Positions 1 to 9,568 of a stretch of DNA of 64,000 nt are shown here, in pieces. The position numbers and the translations under genes are program-made. Positions within the stretch are counted from its first letter, which is position 1, and each line of letters begins with the position of its first letter. Under the pieces are notes generated by a model. It saw nothing but the letters and a program-made list of their open reading frames with translations. It did not search any database and had not been told where the DNA came from. The DNA is taken from NCBI RefSeq assembly GCF_030254645.1, contig NZ_CP116346.1:1592001-1656000 (forward strand), written 5' to 3'. Source of the stretch: Paucibacter sediminis (GTDB taxonomy: Bacteria; Pseudomonadota; Gammaproteobacteria; Burkholderiales; Burkholderiaceae_C).

Positions 1-625
1 GCATGCGTTTGGCCCACAGCGGGTCGGCCTTGGCCAGGCGGTAGGCGCTTTCGATGCTGATGCGGTCGTTGGCGTAGCAGTCGATCTGCGCGCTGGCGAG
101 CGCGGCGAGGGCGTCGCGGGCGTTGCGGAATTCGGTCTTCGTCAGCAGCTGGCGGGCAAAGGCATCGCTGAGCTGCTGGCTCAGCAGATAGCCGCGCATC
201 ACGCCGATGCGCTTGCCGACAAAGTCGGCGGGCCATTGGCTGGCCGGGCCCAGCGCGGTCTGCCGGCGGCAGCTCAGGATCACTTCCTCGCGGTGCAGCG
301 GGCCGACATAGCTGGCAATCCACTCGCGCCCGAGGCCGCGGTAGGGCGGCAGGAAGCCGTCCACCTGGCCCTGCTCGGCCGCCATCAGCGCGCGTGCCCA
401 GGGCATCGGCACCAGGCGCAGCTGCCAGCCCGGGATGGCCTGGGCGGCGCGCTGCACCAGCTGCACATAGAGGCCGGCGGGCTGCTCGTTCTCCACAAGG
501 CTGTAGGGCGGGTAGGCGTCGTCCACCGCCAGCACCACCGGCTGCGGCTGCGGCTGCGGCTCGGCGGCGAGCGCGGCGCCCAGGCCCCAGCAAGCCAGCC
601 ATCCCGATAAGCTGCGTCGCCACAT
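1..625 (-). CDS. Periplasmic solute-binding protein, family 3 (cut by window edge)
   Basis: The reading frame starts with ATG at 625 on the minus strand and runs off the left edge, so 208 N-terminal residues are visible. Residues 1-21 form a short signal peptide (MWRRSLSGWLACWGLGAALA), followed by a Gln-Pro repeat. The part after it (VVLAVDDAYPPYSLVENEQ, then a QVDGFLPPYRG segment) is typical of SBP_bac_3/PBPb periplasmic binding domains. Such proteins capture amino acids or other small solutes for ABC transporters or act as sensors. No transporter gene is visible beside it, so the ligand is unknown. The adjacent acyltransferase gene is divergent. Confidence 0.8.
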   Translation of the reverse strand, partial: MWRRSLSGWLACWGLGAALAAEPQPQPQPVVLAVDDAYPPYSLVENEQPAGLYVQLVQRAAQAIPGWQLRLVPMPWARALMAAEQGQVDGFLPPYRGLGREWIASYVGPLHREEVILSCRRQTALGPASQWPADFVGKRIGVMRGYLLSQQLSDAFARQLLTKTEFRNARDALAALASAQIDCYANDRISIESAYRLAKADPLWAKRM

Positions 626-732
626 CTGCGTTCCAGGCCCCGCCTGCGTTGGATCTGCGTTTCAGTGTACGGCCGCTCCGGCGGCGCCTGCGCTGCGGGT
701 AGCATCCGGACACACGCAGACTTGGGCCCCCT

Positions 733-2202
733 ATGAAGCAACTCGCCGGACTGGACGCCAGCTTTCTGTTCCTGGAAACGCCCGAGATGCCCATGCATGT
801 GGGCGCCCTGCATGTGCTGGAGCTGCCGCCGGGCTTCCAGGGCAGCTATCTGGACGCGCTGCGCGCCCATATCGCCAAGCGCCTGCCCTATCTGGCGCCG
901 CTGCGCCGCCGCCTCGCCAGCGTGGGGCTGAATGTGGTGACGCCGGCCTGGGTGGACGCCGAACCCGACCTCACGCAGCACATCGTGCCCGTCAGCCTGC
1001 CGCCCGGCAGCGGCATCGCCGCGCTGGAAGAGGCGGTGGGCCGGCTGCATCCGGTGCTGCTGGACCGCAGCCGGCCGCTGTGGAAGTTCCATGTCTTCGA
1101 ACAGCTCTCGCCCGCGCCGGACGGCAGCACGCGGGTGGCCCTCTACACCCAGGTGCACCATGCCGCCGTCGATGGCCAGGCCGCGGTGGCGCTGGCCGCG
1201 GTGATGCTGGACCTGGGCCCGGTGCCACGCGAGCTGCCGGAGAAGCCGAAACGCCAGCGCCATGAGCCCGGCACGTTGGCCCTGATGCGCGGCGCGCTGG
1301 CGCACCAGTGGCAGCAGTATGTGAAGCTGGCCAAGGCCCTGCCCGCGGCCATCGGCACGCTCGCCAGCCTGGCGGGGGAGACCCTCGGCCAGGCCGTTGC
1401 TGACAGGGCCGGCGGCCTCTCGCAGCGCCTGCGCGGCCACACGCCCGAGGGCGTGAGCCAGCTGCGCCTGGCGCCGCGCACCCGCCTCAACCGCAGCATC
1501 GGCAGCAGCCGCGCCTTCGCCTCGGTGAGCCTGCCGCTGGCCGACATCCACGCGGCGCGCCAGCGCCATGGCGCCAGCCTCAACGACGCGGTGCTGATGA
1601 TGTGCGGCTCGGCGCTGCGCCGCAGCTTCCTGGACTGGGGCGAGCTGCCCAAGAAGCCGCTCATCGCGGCGGTGCCGGTGTCGCTGCGCGCCGAGGGCGA
1701 TGCCAGCTCCAACAACCAGGCCACCATGACCACGGTGAGCCTGGGCACGCACATCGCCGACCCGAAGAAGCGCTGGGCCCATGTGCTGGCGGCCTCGCGC
1801 AATATGAAGTCCTCGCTGGGTCATCTGAAGGACCTGATGCCGCTGGACTTTCCCTCGCTGGGCCTGCCCTGGCTGATGGCCGGCGCGGCGCGGCTCTACG
1901 GCAAGGCCCATGTGGCCGAGAAGATCCCGGTGCTGGCCAATCTGGTGATCTCCAATGTGCCGGGCCCGCGGCAGGCGCTCTACCTGGCCGGCGCGCGCAT
2001 GCTCAGCAATGCGCCCACCTCCATCGTCGTGCATGGGCTGGCGCTCAACATCACGGTGCAGAGCTATGGCGACTCACTGGAGTTCGGCCTGATCGCCTGC
2101 GGCGAGGCCATGCCCGATGTGGCGGCGCTGGCCCGGCATCTGCGCGCGGCCTTCAAGGAGTTCCAGGCCCTGCCGCCTGTCGCCAGCGCGACAGGCGACT
2201 AG
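733..2202 (+). CDS. WS/DGAT family wax ester synthase / diacylglycerol acyltransferase
   Basis: 489 residues, the usual length for the family. The catalytic motif HHxxxDG is present as HHAAVDG at residues 142-148. The N terminus (LAGLDASFLFLETP) and the ISNVPGP motif near residue 410 are family hallmarks. These enzymes esterify a fatty alcohol or diacylglycerol with acyl-CoA, making storage lipids at the inner membrane face. Two alpha/beta hydrolase genes follow closely on the same strand, suggesting a small neutral-lipid operon. Which acceptor is used cannot be read from sequence. Confidence 0.9.
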   Translation: MKQLAGLDASFLFLETPEMPMHVGALHVLELPPGFQGSYLDALRAHIAKRLPYLAPLRRRLASVGLNVVTPAWVDAEPDLTQHIVPVSLPPGSGIAALEEAVGRLHPVLLDRSRPLWKFHVFEQLSPAPDGSTRVALYTQVHHAAVDGQAAVALAAVMLDLGPVPRELPEKPKRQRHEPGTLALMRGALAHQWQQYVKLAKALPAAIGTLASLAGETLGQAVADRAGGLSQRLRGHTPEGVSQLRLAPRTRLNRSIGSSRAFASVSLPLADIHAARQRHGASLNDAVLMMCGSALRRSFLDWGELPKKPLIAAVPVSLRAEGDASSNNQATMTTVSLGTHIADPKKRWAHVLAASRNMKSSLGHLKDLMPLDFPSLGLPWLMAGAARLYGKAHVAEKIPVLANLVISNVPGPRQALYLAGARMLSNAPTSIVVHGLALNITVQSYGDSLEFGLIACGEAMPDVAALARHLRAAFKEFQALPPVASATGD

Positions 2203-2248
2203 GGCAAGCGCTCCATATGCGAGCGGGCGCGGCCGCTACCATGGCGGT

Positions 2249-3085
2249 ATGACTGCAGCCCAGCGCAAGCCCCGCCTGCCCAAGCACGCCCAGCCGCAAC
2301 GCGGCCTGCCCGCGGACGACCTGTCCTCCACGCACGACGATCTGCGCGCTCCCAACGCTTTCCTGATGATGCTGGAAGGCCGCGCGCCCTGGGAGTTCGC
2401 CGCCCTGCTGGCCAGCTACCCCTGGCTGCGCAAGCTGCCGCCGGGCGATGGCCATCCGGTGCTGGTGTTTCCGGGCCTGGGTGCCAACGACATCACCACG
2501 CTGGCGTTGCGGCGCTTCCTCGACGAGCTGGGCTATGTGACCCATCCCTGGGGCCAGGGCTTCAATTTCGGGCCGCGCCACGGCGTGCTGGAGCAATGCT
2601 CGGCCGACGTGAAGCGCCTGTTCCGCCACCATGCCAAGCCGGTCAGCCTGATCGGCTGGAGCCTGGGCGGCATCTATGCGCGCGAGCTGGCCAAGGAGCT
2701 GCCCGACCATACGCGCTGCGTCATCACCCTGGGCACGCCCTTCACCGGCCACCCGCGCGCCACCAATGCCTGGCGCTTCTTCGAGCTGGTGAGCGGCCAG
2801 CAGGTCAAGGACCATGCGCTGCTGGAAGAGATACGCCGCACCCCGCCGGTGCCCACCACCTCGATCTACTCGCGCACCGACGGCGTGGTGGCCTGGCGCT
2901 GCAGCGTGATGGAGCCCGGCCCGCTGAGCGAGAACATCGAGGTGCATGCCAGCCATCTGGGCCTGGGCATGAACCCGCTGGCCCTCTATGTGGTGGCCGA
3001 CCGCCTGGCCCAGCATCCGGGCGACTGGCAGCGCTTCGAGCCGCATGGCGCGAGGCGCTGGTTCTACCCGCGGAGCAGCCACTGA
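2249..3085 (+). CDS. Alpha/beta hydrolase (esterase/lipase-like)
   Basis: 278 residues from ATG 2249; an upstream in-frame extension overlaps the acyltransferase gene and is unlikely. The nucleophile elbow GWSLG lies at residues 136-140 (Ser138), preceded by an oxyanion-type strand VLVFPGLGAN at 71-80. A LGTPFTGHP segment after the elbow is usual in lipase-like hydrolases of this group. No signal peptide, so probably cytoplasmic. It lies 46 bases after the acyltransferase gene and its stop overlaps the next start by one base (TGATG), so co-translation and a role in turnover of acyl esters are likely but inferred. Confidence 0.8.
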   Translation: MTAAQRKPRLPKHAQPQRGLPADDLSSTHDDLRAPNAFLMMLEGRAPWEFAALLASYPWLRKLPPGDGHPVLVFPGLGANDITTLALRRFLDELGYVTHPWGQGFNFGPRHGVLEQCSADVKRLFRHHAKPVSLIGWSLGGIYARELAKELPDHTRCVITLGTPFTGHPRATNAWRFFELVSGQQVKDHALLEEIRRTPPVPTTSIYSRTDGVVAWRCSVMEPGPLSENIEVHASHLGLGMNPLALYVVADRLAQHPGDWQRFEPHGARRWFYPRSSH

Positions 3086-3966
3086 TGCAGATCAGCGCCA
3101 ACGGCATCGCCATCGAGGTGGAAGACCATGGGCCCGCCAACGGCGAGCCGCTGCTGCTCATCATGGGCCTGGGCATGCAGCTGCTGGCCTGGCCCGACGA
3201 GTTCGTGCAGCAGCTGGTGGCGCGCGGCTTTCGCGTGATCCGCTATGACAACCGCGACATCGGCCTGAGCCAGCGCTTCGACGAGCTGGGCGTGCCCCAT
3301 GTGGGCCTGGCCTCGATGCAGCATCTGCTGCACCTGCCGGTGAAGAGCGCCTACAGCATCGGCGACATGGCCGAGGATGCGCGCGGCGTGCTGGACGCGC
3401 TGGGCATCGCGCGCGCCCATGTCTGCGGCGCCTCGATGGGCGGCATGATCGCCCAGCATCTGGCGGCCCGACATCCCGCGCGCGTGAAGAGCCTGACGCT
3501 GATGATGACCACCAGCGGCTCGCGCCGCCTGCCCGGCCCCAACTTCAAGGTGCGCAGCGCCCTGCTGGCGCGCCCGCCGCGCGAGCATGAGGCGCTGGTG
3601 GCCCACTCCGCCGCCTTCATACGCCTGATCGGCAGCCCCGCCTACCCGGCCCCCAAGGGCTGGCTGGAGGCCCGCACCGACCGCGCCATCCGCCGCAGCT
3701 ACCGGCCGCGCGGCATGCTGCGCCAGCTGGTAGCGGTGGCCGCCGACGGCGACCGCAGCGCCCTGCTGCGGCAGATCCAGGCCCCGACCCTGGTGATCCA
3801 CGGCAGCGCCGACCCGCTGGTGCCGGTGCCCGCCGGCCGCGACCTGGCCGCGCGCATTGCCGGGGCGGCGCTGGACGAGGTCCCCGGCATGGGGCACGAC
3901 CTGCCCCCCGAGCTCTGGCCGCGCTTCGTCGACGGCATCAGCGCCAACGCGGCCAAGGCCCCCTAA
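3085..3966 (+). CDS. Alpha/beta hydrolase
   Basis: 293 residues. The catalytic triad can be placed as Ser117 in GASMGG (115-120), Asp243 in GSADPLVP and His271 in PGMGHD. The layout matches the RsbQ/haloalkane-dehalogenase-like hydrolases often annotated simply as alpha/beta fold hydrolase. Its ATG overlaps the previous stop by one base. The substrate is unknown; the acyltransferase-hydrolase-hydrolase order suggests lipid ester metabolism. Confidence 0.85.
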   Translation: MQISANGIAIEVEDHGPANGEPLLLIMGLGMQLLAWPDEFVQQLVARGFRVIRYDNRDIGLSQRFDELGVPHVGLASMQHLLHLPVKSAYSIGDMAEDARGVLDALGIARAHVCGASMGGMIAQHLAARHPARVKSLTLMMTTSGSRRLPGPNFKVRSALLARPPREHEALVAHSAAFIRLIGSPAYPAPKGWLEARTDRAIRRSYRPRGMLRQLVAVAADGDRSALLRQIQAPTLVIHGSADPLVPVPAGRDLAARIAGAALDEVPGMGHDLPPELWPRFVDGISANAAKAP

Positions 3967-4037
3967 GTTTCAGGATGCGAGGCGGCGCCGCCTGCGCCTA
4001 GGCTGCGGGTGTCAAGACCTGACACCAGGAGCCGCCC

Positions 4038-4637
4038 ATGATCTACGACCACCAAGTCCTTGCCAGCCGCTACGAGAAGGCCTTCGGCAAGCTCACGCCC
4101 TCGCAATACCAGGGCTTGGATCAGATCCTGGGCTATGTGCAGCTGGACCCCGACATCACGGACGAGCGCTGGGTGGCCTATCTGCTGGCCACCGTCAAGC
4201 ATGAGTGCGCGAACCAGTTCCACCCCATCACCGAGTTCGGTGCCGAGTCGTACTTCGCCAAGTACGAGCCCGGCACCAGCATCGGCCAGCGCCTGGGCAA
4301 TACCGAGCCCGGCGACGGCAGCCGCTACAAGGGCCGCGGCTATGTGCAGATCACCGGCCGCGCCAACTACCAGCGCGTCGGCCAGGCGCTGGGCCTGGGC
4401 TCGGCGCTGGTGAAGCAGCCCGAGCTGGCGCTGGAGCCCAATGTGGCCTACCGCATCGCCTCGCTGGGCATGCGCATGGGCCTGTTCACCGGCCGCAAGC
4501 TGGCCACCTACATCAACGACGCGCAGTGCGACTATCTGAACGCGCGCCGCATCATCAACGGCACCGACCGCGCCCAGGACATCGCCGGCTACGCCCAGGC
4601 CTTCGAGACCGCGCTGCGCGCCGCGCGCCTGGACTGA
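4038..4637 (+). CDS. GH19-like chitinase/lysozyme domain protein
   Basis: 199 residues with ribosome binding site AGGAG shortly upstream. The segment [15 protein letters not shown] is the signature of glycoside hydrolase family 19 and related phage/bacterial endolysins. The likely catalytic Glu is Glu56 in VKHECAN, followed by PITEFG. There is no signal peptide and no extra binding domain, as in cytoplasmic endolysins that need a holin; no phage genes flank it. It probably cleaves peptidoglycan or chitin-like polymers. It may be a domesticated phage or toxin-type lysozyme (inference). Confidence 0.8.
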   Translation: MIYDHQVLASRYEKAFGKLTPSQYQGLDQILGYVQLDPDITDERWVAYLLATVKHECANQFHPITEFGAESYFAKYEPGTSIGQRLGNTEPGDGSRYKGRGYVQITGRANYQRVGQALGLGSALVKQPELALEPNVAYRIASLGMRMGLFTGRKLATYINDAQCDYLNARRIINGTDRAQDIAGYAQAFETALRAARLD

Positions 4638-4734
4638 GGCCGGAACTGCACCGGCTTCACCACGTTTTCCTGCCTGCACAGGGCGGGCCGATCGCGCTAT
4701 GTTGCCGTTCTCGCTGCGCGCAAGGAGACCGGCC

Positions 4735-6276
4735 ATGAACCTGAACAGCCTGAAGATCACCACCAAGCTCTGGGGCTTCGTGTCGCTGGTGGTGGTGCTC
4801 ATCGTCACCATCGCGGTGGTGGGTGTGGCGCGCGGCAACGCCATCCTGGCCGAGGGGCGGGCCGCCCAGGGCGTCGCCACCGAGCTGGTGCAGGTGACCA
4901 CGCAGTGGTACGGCATGACCGAGAGCAATGCCATGCGCAACCAGGCCCTGGCGCTGAGCGCCGAGCCGGCCATCAAGAACGCCTTCGCCAGCCAGGTCGA
5001 GAAGGCGGTGGCGGAGATCTCCGAGCTGCAGAAGCGCCTGGAAGCCCTGCCGCTGCGCGACGAAGACCGCGCCCAGCTGAAGAAGATCGGCGAGCTGCGC
5101 GGGCAGGTGATCGAGACGCGCAAGAAGGCCGTGGCGGCGCGCGCCGAGGGCAATCCGGAGGAGGCCGTGCGCCTCGTCACGGAGCAGTACCTGCCTGCGA
5201 TGGGCGGCTATCTGGGCGCGCTGAAGGAGCTGGTGAAGATGCAGGAGCAGCATGTCGTCAGCATCCAGAGCGACACCGAGGCGCGCCGCCAGCGCAACAG
5301 CATGGGCATCATGGTCGGCCTGGTGCTGGTGATGGTGACGATCTTCTTCTCCACCGCCTGGCTGGTGCGCTCGATCCGCGAGCCGCTGGCGCAGGCCAAT
5401 GCGCTGGCCGCCAGCATTGCCCAGGGCGATCTGCGCGGCAGCGTCAGCAGCCAGCGCGACGATGAATTCGGCGCCCTGCTGCGCTCGCTCGCCGAGATGG
5501 CGGCGGCGCTGGTGAGCATGGTGGACCAGGTGCGCCACAGCAGCGACAGCATCGCCACCGGCAGCGCCGAGATCGCCACCGGCAACAACGACCTGGCGCA
5601 GCGCACCGAGCAGACCTCCAGCAGCCTGCAGTCCACCGCCTCGTCGATGGAGCAGCTGACGCACACGGTGCGGCAGAGCGCCGATAACGCGCGCCAGGCC
5701 AGCAGCCTGGCGGCCGATGCCTCCGGCGTGGCACAGAAGGGCGGCGCGGTGGTGGGCCAGGTGGTCAGCACCATGCAGGAGATCAACGACAGCAGCAAGC
5801 GCATCGCCGACATCATTGGCGTGATCGACGGCATTGCCTTCCAGACCAATATCCTGGCGCTGAACGCCGCCGTCGAGGCGGCGCGCGCCGGCGAGCAGGG
5901 GCGCGGCTTCGCGGTGGTGGCCAGCGAGGTGCGCAGCCTGGCGCAGCGCAGCGCCGAGGCCGCGCGCGAGATCAAGACCCTGATCCAGGCCTCGGTGGAG
6001 CGGGTCGAATCGGGCAGCCGCCTGGTCAGCGATGCCGGCGCCACCATGAACGACATCGTGCAATCGGTGCGCAAGGTGGCCGATGTGCTGAACGAGATCA
6101 CCGCCACCTCGGCCGAGCAGAGCGCCGGCATCGCCGCCGTCAACGACGCGATCGCCAAGCTGGACCAGATGACCCAGCAGAACGCCGCCCTGGTGGAGCA
6201 GAGCGCCGCCGCGGCCGAAAGCCTGAAGGATCAATCCACCCAGCTGGACCGCGCCGTGTCAGCGTTCAAGACCTGA
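4735..6276 (+). CDS. Methyl-accepting chemotaxis protein
   Basis: 513 residues; ATG 4735 is preceded by AAGGAG. Order: TM1 about 12-32, a periplasmic helical ligand domain of four-helix-bundle type 33-189, TM2 about 190-211, HAMP 212-264, then a long signalling helix pair. The conserved hairpin tip [20 protein letters not shown] is around 381-400. It has no C-terminal CheR-binding pentapeptide; the protein ends in SAFKT. No che genes are near, so it feeds a chemotaxis system encoded elsewhere. Its last codons are part of a recurrent CAAGACCTGA word described under findings. Confidence 0.93.
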   Translation: MNLNSLKITTKLWGFVSLVVVLIVTIAVVGVARGNAILAEGRAAQGVATELVQVTTQWYGMTESNAMRNQALALSAEPAIKNAFASQVEKAVAEISELQKRLEALPLRDEDRAQLKKIGELRGQVIETRKKAVAARAEGNPEEAVRLVTEQYLPAMGGYLGALKELVKMQEQHVVSIQSDTEARRQRNSMGIMVGLVLVMVTIFFSTAWLVRSIREPLAQANALAASIAQGDLRGSVSSQRDDEFGALLRSLAEMAAALVSMVDQVRHSSDSIATGSAEIATGNNDLAQRTEQTSSSLQSTASSMEQLTHTVRQSADNARQASSLAADASGVAQKGGAVVGQVVSTMQEINDSSKRIADIIGVIDGIAFQTNILALNAAVEAARAGEQGRGFAVVASEVRSLAQRSAEAAREIKTLIQASVERVESGSRLVSDAGATMNDIVQSVRKVADVLNEITATSAEQSAGIAAVNDAIAKLDQMTQQNAALVEQSAAAAESLKDQSTQLDRAVSAFKT

Positions 6277-6322
6277 GTCGCGTGCACAATCGCGCCTTGC
6301 CCTGAGTTTCGAGGTTCGATCC

Positions 6323-7345
6323 ATGCTGCATTCCTTCAAGCGACGCGTCGGCGTGCTACTCGTCTCCTTTGCCTGTATCTCCATCAGCCAGCAGGCCCAG
6401 GCCTTTGCCGCGGTGGGGCACTCGGCGGTGGGCGATGTGGCGGCAGCGCTCATCAAGGGCAGCCGGGCCGAGACCGAGGTGAAGCGCATCCTGGGTCCGG
6501 TGTCGCTGCACGACATCGCCGTCTGGGCCGATTGCGTCAAGGGCATCGACGCCTACAACGACTTCAAGTACACCGTCACCGGCCGCTTTCCGGAATGCGC
6601 GCCGTTCGAGAACGCCGCCGAAGAGCGCTTGATGCGCGACTACGTGCAGCGCAACAACGATGCCTGCGCGCCCAAGCCGGGCGAGGAAAGCTGCCACAAG
6701 CAGTACCACTACACCAACCCCGCGGTGCAGACCGGCCGCTATGTGGCCGGCGCGGTGGGCACCGGCAAGAACGACATCGTCATGAGCTTGCGTGCCGCCA
6801 TCGCCAAGCTGCAGGGCGGCAGCGTACCGGCCCCCTACAGCCTGACGAACGAGCGCGAGGCCCTGGCCCTGCTGGTGCATGTGGTCGGCGATCTGCACCA
6901 GCCCCTGCACGTGGGTTCGATCTACCTGGATGCCGAGGGCAAGGTGATCGTGCCGCAGGCCGAGAGCTACGACCCGCTCAGCCACACGGTGGGCGGCAAT
7001 GCCATCACCATGGTCGGCGGCAATCTGCATGGCTACTGGGACGGCGCGCCGAATCGCCTCAGCGAGGCCGAGCTGCAGGCGCTGCCCGAGGCGGCGCGCG
7101 CGGTGGCGCCCAGCGCCGGCGCCGTCAACACCTGGCCCCAGGCCTGGGCCGACGACACCATCCAGCAGGCAAATCAGGTGTTCGAGGGCCTGAGCTACGG
7201 CGCGCGCCAGCAAAGCCTGCGCGGCCCGCGCTGGCTGACCACCCTGCCGCCCGACTACGACGCCCGCTCGCTGGCCCTCACCAAGGCCCAGCTGGCCAAG
7301 GGCGGCGCGCGCCTGGCGCAGCTGCTGAAGGCGCTCTGGCCTTAA
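6323..7345 (+). CDS. S1/P1 nuclease family protein (secreted)
   Basis: 340 residues. Residues 1-27 are a signal peptide ending AQA. Zinc-ligand motifs of the S1/P1 family are present: GH (His33), WAD (Asp70), HYTN (His129), HVVGDLHQPLH (His186, Asp190, His192, His196) and NLHGYWD (His236, Asp240). Family members hydrolyse single-stranded nucleic acid and 3'-nucleotides in the periplasm or medium. Oddity: the mature N terminus, normally a zinc-binding Trp, appears to be Phe28 (FAAVGH), if cleavage follows AQA. Confidence 0.9.
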   Translation: MLHSFKRRVGVLLVSFACISISQQAQAFAAVGHSAVGDVAAALIKGSRAETEVKRILGPVSLHDIAVWADCVKGIDAYNDFKYTVTGRFPECAPFENAAEERLMRDYVQRNNDACAPKPGEESCHKQYHYTNPAVQTGRYVAGAVGTGKNDIVMSLRAAIAKLQGGSVPAPYSLTNEREALALLVHVVGDLHQPLHVGSIYLDAEGKVIVPQAESYDPLSHTVGGNAITMVGGNLHGYWDGAPNRLSEAELQALPEAARAVAPSAGAVNTWPQAWADDTIQQANQVFEGLSYGARQQSLRGPRWLTTLPPDYDARSLALTKAQLAKGGARLAQLLKALWP

Positions 7346-7353
7346 CTCTGGCC

Positions 7354-7770
7354 TTAATTCCGACCCGCGGCCGGCTTGCGCCTGGCGGCGCGTGACGTCT
7401 GCGCCAGCTCCAGGCAGCGGCCCTCGGCCCATTCGGCCTGCATCTGCTGCATCAAGGCCTCCATCTCGGCGCGCTGGGCCGCCAGGCTGCGCTGCATGGC
7501 GTCGATCTCGGCGAGGCGCTCGCGCATGCTCTGCAGCACCAGCTCATGCGGCAGCTCCTCGCCCGGTGCCAGCAGCTTGCGCAGCACGTCCAGCGTGAAG
7601 CCCAGGCGCTGGGCGGTCTGTATCAGCAGCAGGCGCTGCAGCGTGTCCTCGTCGTAGATGCGGTAGCCATTGCCGCCGCGCCTGGCGGCGGGCAGCAGGC
7701 CGCTGGATTCGTAGAAGCGGATCGCCGAACTGGCCATGCCGCTGCGTTGTGCCAGTTCGCCGATCTTCAT
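7354..7770 (-). CDS. MerR family transcriptional regulator
   Basis: 138 residues from ATG 7770 (a GTG six bases upstream is also in frame). The N-terminal winged helix-turn-helix (MKIGELAQRSG, then SAIRFYESSGLL) is classic MerR. The dimerisation helix follows, with an Arg/Lys-rich tail and a single Cys late in the sequence, so a metal-binding signature is not evident. It is divergent from an old yellow enzyme gene; the shared 50-base intergenic region holds a MerR-type promoter with a 19-bp spacer. It most likely senses an electrophile or drug-like ligand and activates the neighbour (inference). Confidence 0.9.
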   Translation of the reverse strand: MKIGELAQRSGMASSAIRFYESSGLLPAARRGGNGYRIYDEDTLQRLLLIQTAQRLGFTLDVLRKLLAPGEELPHELVLQSMRERLAEIDAMQRSLAAQRAEMEALMQQMQAEWAEGRCLELAQTSRAARRKPAAGRN

Positions 7771-7782
7771 GTCCACAGGCTC

Positions 7783-7813
7783 TTGACTTTAAAGTTGACT
7801 TGAAGCTTAGCAT
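7783..7813 (+). promoter_or_regulatory. MerR-type promoter and operator, probably giving a leaderless mRNA
   Basis: -35 TTGACT at 7783-7788 and -10 TAGCAT at 7808-7813 are separated by 19 bp, the over-long spacing typical of promoters activated by MerR proteins. The perfect palindrome ACTTTAAAGT (7786-7795) sits at the left of the spacer. Transcription would start about 7820-7821, that is at the ATG of the downstream gene. Confidence 0.7.
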
Positions 7814-7820
7814 GCGCGCC

Positions 7821-9083
7821 ATGAACAGCCATCAAGCCCTTTTCGAGCCCCTGCGCCTGCCCAACGGCCAGACCCTGCCCAACCGCCTGGCCAAGGCCGC
7901 GATGGAGGAGGGCATGGCCGAGGCCGGCCAACTGCCCGGCACGGCCATCGAGCGGCTCTACGCGCGCTGGGCGCGCGGCGGCGTGGGCCTGATGATCACC
8001 GGCAATGTGATGGTGGACGGCCGCGCGATGACGGGCCCGGGCGGCATCGCGCTGGAACGCGGCACGCCGCTGGCCCCCTTCCAGCGCTGGGCCGAGGCCG
8101 CGCATGCGGGCGGCGCGCGCATCTGGATGCAGATCAACCACCCCGGCCGGCAGGTGTTCGCGGCCATGGGCGGCAGCAGCTGGGCGCCCTCGGCGGTGGC
8201 GCTGGAGCTGGGCAAGCATTCCAGCCTGTTCGCCCCGCCCGAGGCGATGAGCGAGGCCCAGATCGCCGAAGTCATCGCACGCTTTGCCGACAGCGCCGCG
8301 CTGGCCGAGCGGGCCGGCTTCGACGGCGTGCAGATCCATGCCGCGCATGGCTATCTGCTCTCGCAATTCCTCTCGCCGCTCGCCAACCAGCGGCGCGATG
8401 GCTGGGGCGGCGCGATCGCGCAGCGCGCGCGCCTGCTGGTCGAGGTGGTGCAGGCGGTGCGCGCCGCGGTGAGCCCGGACTTTGCGGTGGCGGTGAAGCT
8501 GAACTCGGCCGATTTCCAGCGCGGCGGCTTCAGCGAGGCCGATGCGCGCGCGGTGGTGCTGATGCTCAACGAGCTGAGCGTCGATGTGCTGGAGCTCTCG
8601 GGCGGCAGCTACGAAAGCCCGGCCATGCAGGGCCGCACCGCCGATGGCCGCACGCTGGCACGCGAGGCCTATTTCCTGGCCTTCGCGCGCGAACTGGCGG
8701 ATGTGGCCCGCATGCCGCTGATGACCACCGGCGGCATCGGCCGCCCGGCCGTGGCGGCCGAGGTGCTGGCCAGCGGCGTGGCCCTGGTGGGCCTGGGCAC
8801 GGCGCTGGCGCTGGCGCCGGATCTGCCGCTGGCCTGGCGGCAGGGTGGCGAGGCCGCCGCGCCGCGGCCGCGCGTGGCCTGGAAGGACAAGGTGCTGGCC
8901 GCCATGGCCACCATGGCCCTGGTGCGACGCCAGCTGCAGCGCATGGGCGCGGGCCGCGAGCCCCGCCCGCATGCCTCGCCGGCGCTGGCCCTGCTGCTGG
9001 ATCAACTGCTGAAGAAAAGGCTCACCAGGCGTTATCGTGCCTGGCGCGCCGCGAGCGCCGAGCTGGCCGCCCTCAAGACCTGA
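7821..9083 (+). CDS. NADH:flavin oxidoreductase, old yellow enzyme family
   Basis: 420 residues from ATG 7821; the in-frame ATG at 7812 falls inside the -10 element, so 7821 is preferred. TIM-barrel OYE features: FEPLRLPNG at the N terminus, the HAAHGYL active-site motif, the [13 protein letters not shown] segment and the phosphate-binding TTGGIG. It binds FMN and reduces activated alkenes with NAD(P)H. About 50 residues after the barrel are extra and basic. Divergent MerR control suggests induction by enones or similar electrophiles. Confidence 0.9.
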   Translation: MNSHQALFEPLRLPNGQTLPNRLAKAAMEEGMAEAGQLPGTAIERLYARWARGGVGLMITGNVMVDGRAMTGPGGIALERGTPLAPFQRWAEAAHAGGARIWMQINHPGRQVFAAMGGSSWAPSAVALELGKHSSLFAPPEAMSEAQIAEVIARFADSAALAERAGFDGVQIHAAHGYLLSQFLSPLANQRRDGWGGAIAQRARLLVEVVQAVRAAVSPDFAVAVKLNSADFQRGGFSEADARAVVLMLNELSVDVLELSGGSYESPAMQGRTADGRTLAREAYFLAFARELADVARMPLMTTGGIGRPAVAAEVLASGVALVGLGTALALAPDLPLAWRQGGEAAAPRPRVAWKDKVLAAMATMALVRRQLQRMGAGREPRPHASPALALLLDQLLKKRLTRRYRAWRAASAELAALKT

Positions 9084-9103
9084 CCCCGCCGGAAAGAACC
9101 GCC

Positions 9104-9568
9104 ATGACGACACTTGTGATCAACGGCCGGCAACGCCAGCTGGATATCGAACCCGAGACGCCGCTGCTGTGGGTGCTGCGCGATGAGCTGGGCCTCACCG
9201 GCACCAAGTTCGGCTGCGGCATCGCCAGCTGCGGCGCCTGCACGGTGGAGATCGACGGCGTGGCCACGCGTTCCTGCGTGATGCCCATACAGGCGCTGGA
9301 GGGCAAGACGGTGCGCACCATCGAGGCCGAGCCCGACCGCATCGTGGCCGCCCTGCAGGCCGCCTGGCTGCAGCACCAGGTGCCGCAATGCGGCTACTGC
9401 CAGAGCGGCATGATCATGGCCGCGGCCGGCCTGCTGCGCAGCCAGCCCCGGCCCAACGATGCGGACATCGCCGCCGCCATCACCAATATCTGCCGCTGCG
9501 GCACCTACCAACGCATTGTCGCGGCCGTGCACAGCGCGGCCGCGGCGCTGCAGGGAGTGCCGGCATGA
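9104..9568 (+). CDS. Molybdenum hydroxylase small subunit, (2Fe-2S)-binding (IorA-like)
   Basis: 154 residues. Plant-type ferredoxin cluster ligands Cys38, Cys43, Cys46 and Cys58, and the second all-helical [2Fe-2S] domain with Cys96, Cys99, Cys130 and Cys132, are all present. This is the electron-transfer subunit of xanthine-oxidase-family enzymes such as isoquinoline 1-oxidoreductase and aldehyde oxidases. It overlaps the start of the large subunit by four bases. No FAD subunit gene is adjacent, as usual for the two-subunit IorAB type that passes electrons to cytochromes. Confidence 0.92.
   Translation: MTTLVINGRQRQLDIEPETPLLWVLRDELGLTGTKFGCGIASCGACTVEIDGVATRSCVMPIQALEGKTVRTIEAEPDRIVAALQAAWLQHQVPQCGYCQSGMIMAAAGLLRSQPRPNDADIAAAITNICRCGTYQRIVAAVHSAAAALQGVPA

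Noticed and set aside
530-565. Gln-Pro codon repeat at the start of the cut solute-binding gene
   Set aside because: Short linker repeat after a signal peptide; no reason to treat it as a mobile or regulatory repeat.
385-2034. Very long minus-strand open frame opposite the acyltransferase gene
   Set aside because: Composition is His/Arg/Gln/Gly-rich as expected for antisense of GC-rich coding DNA; the plus-strand frame has all catalytic motifs.
3980-3993. Perfect 14-bp palindrome AGGCGGCGCCGCCT after the hydrolase gene
   Set aside because: No T-run follows and GC-rich palindromes are common here; not enough for a terminator.
4038-4637. Prophage remnant around the GH19-like lysozyme
   Set aside because: Flanking genes are ordinary chromosomal genes with matching composition; no phage structural genes or att sites.
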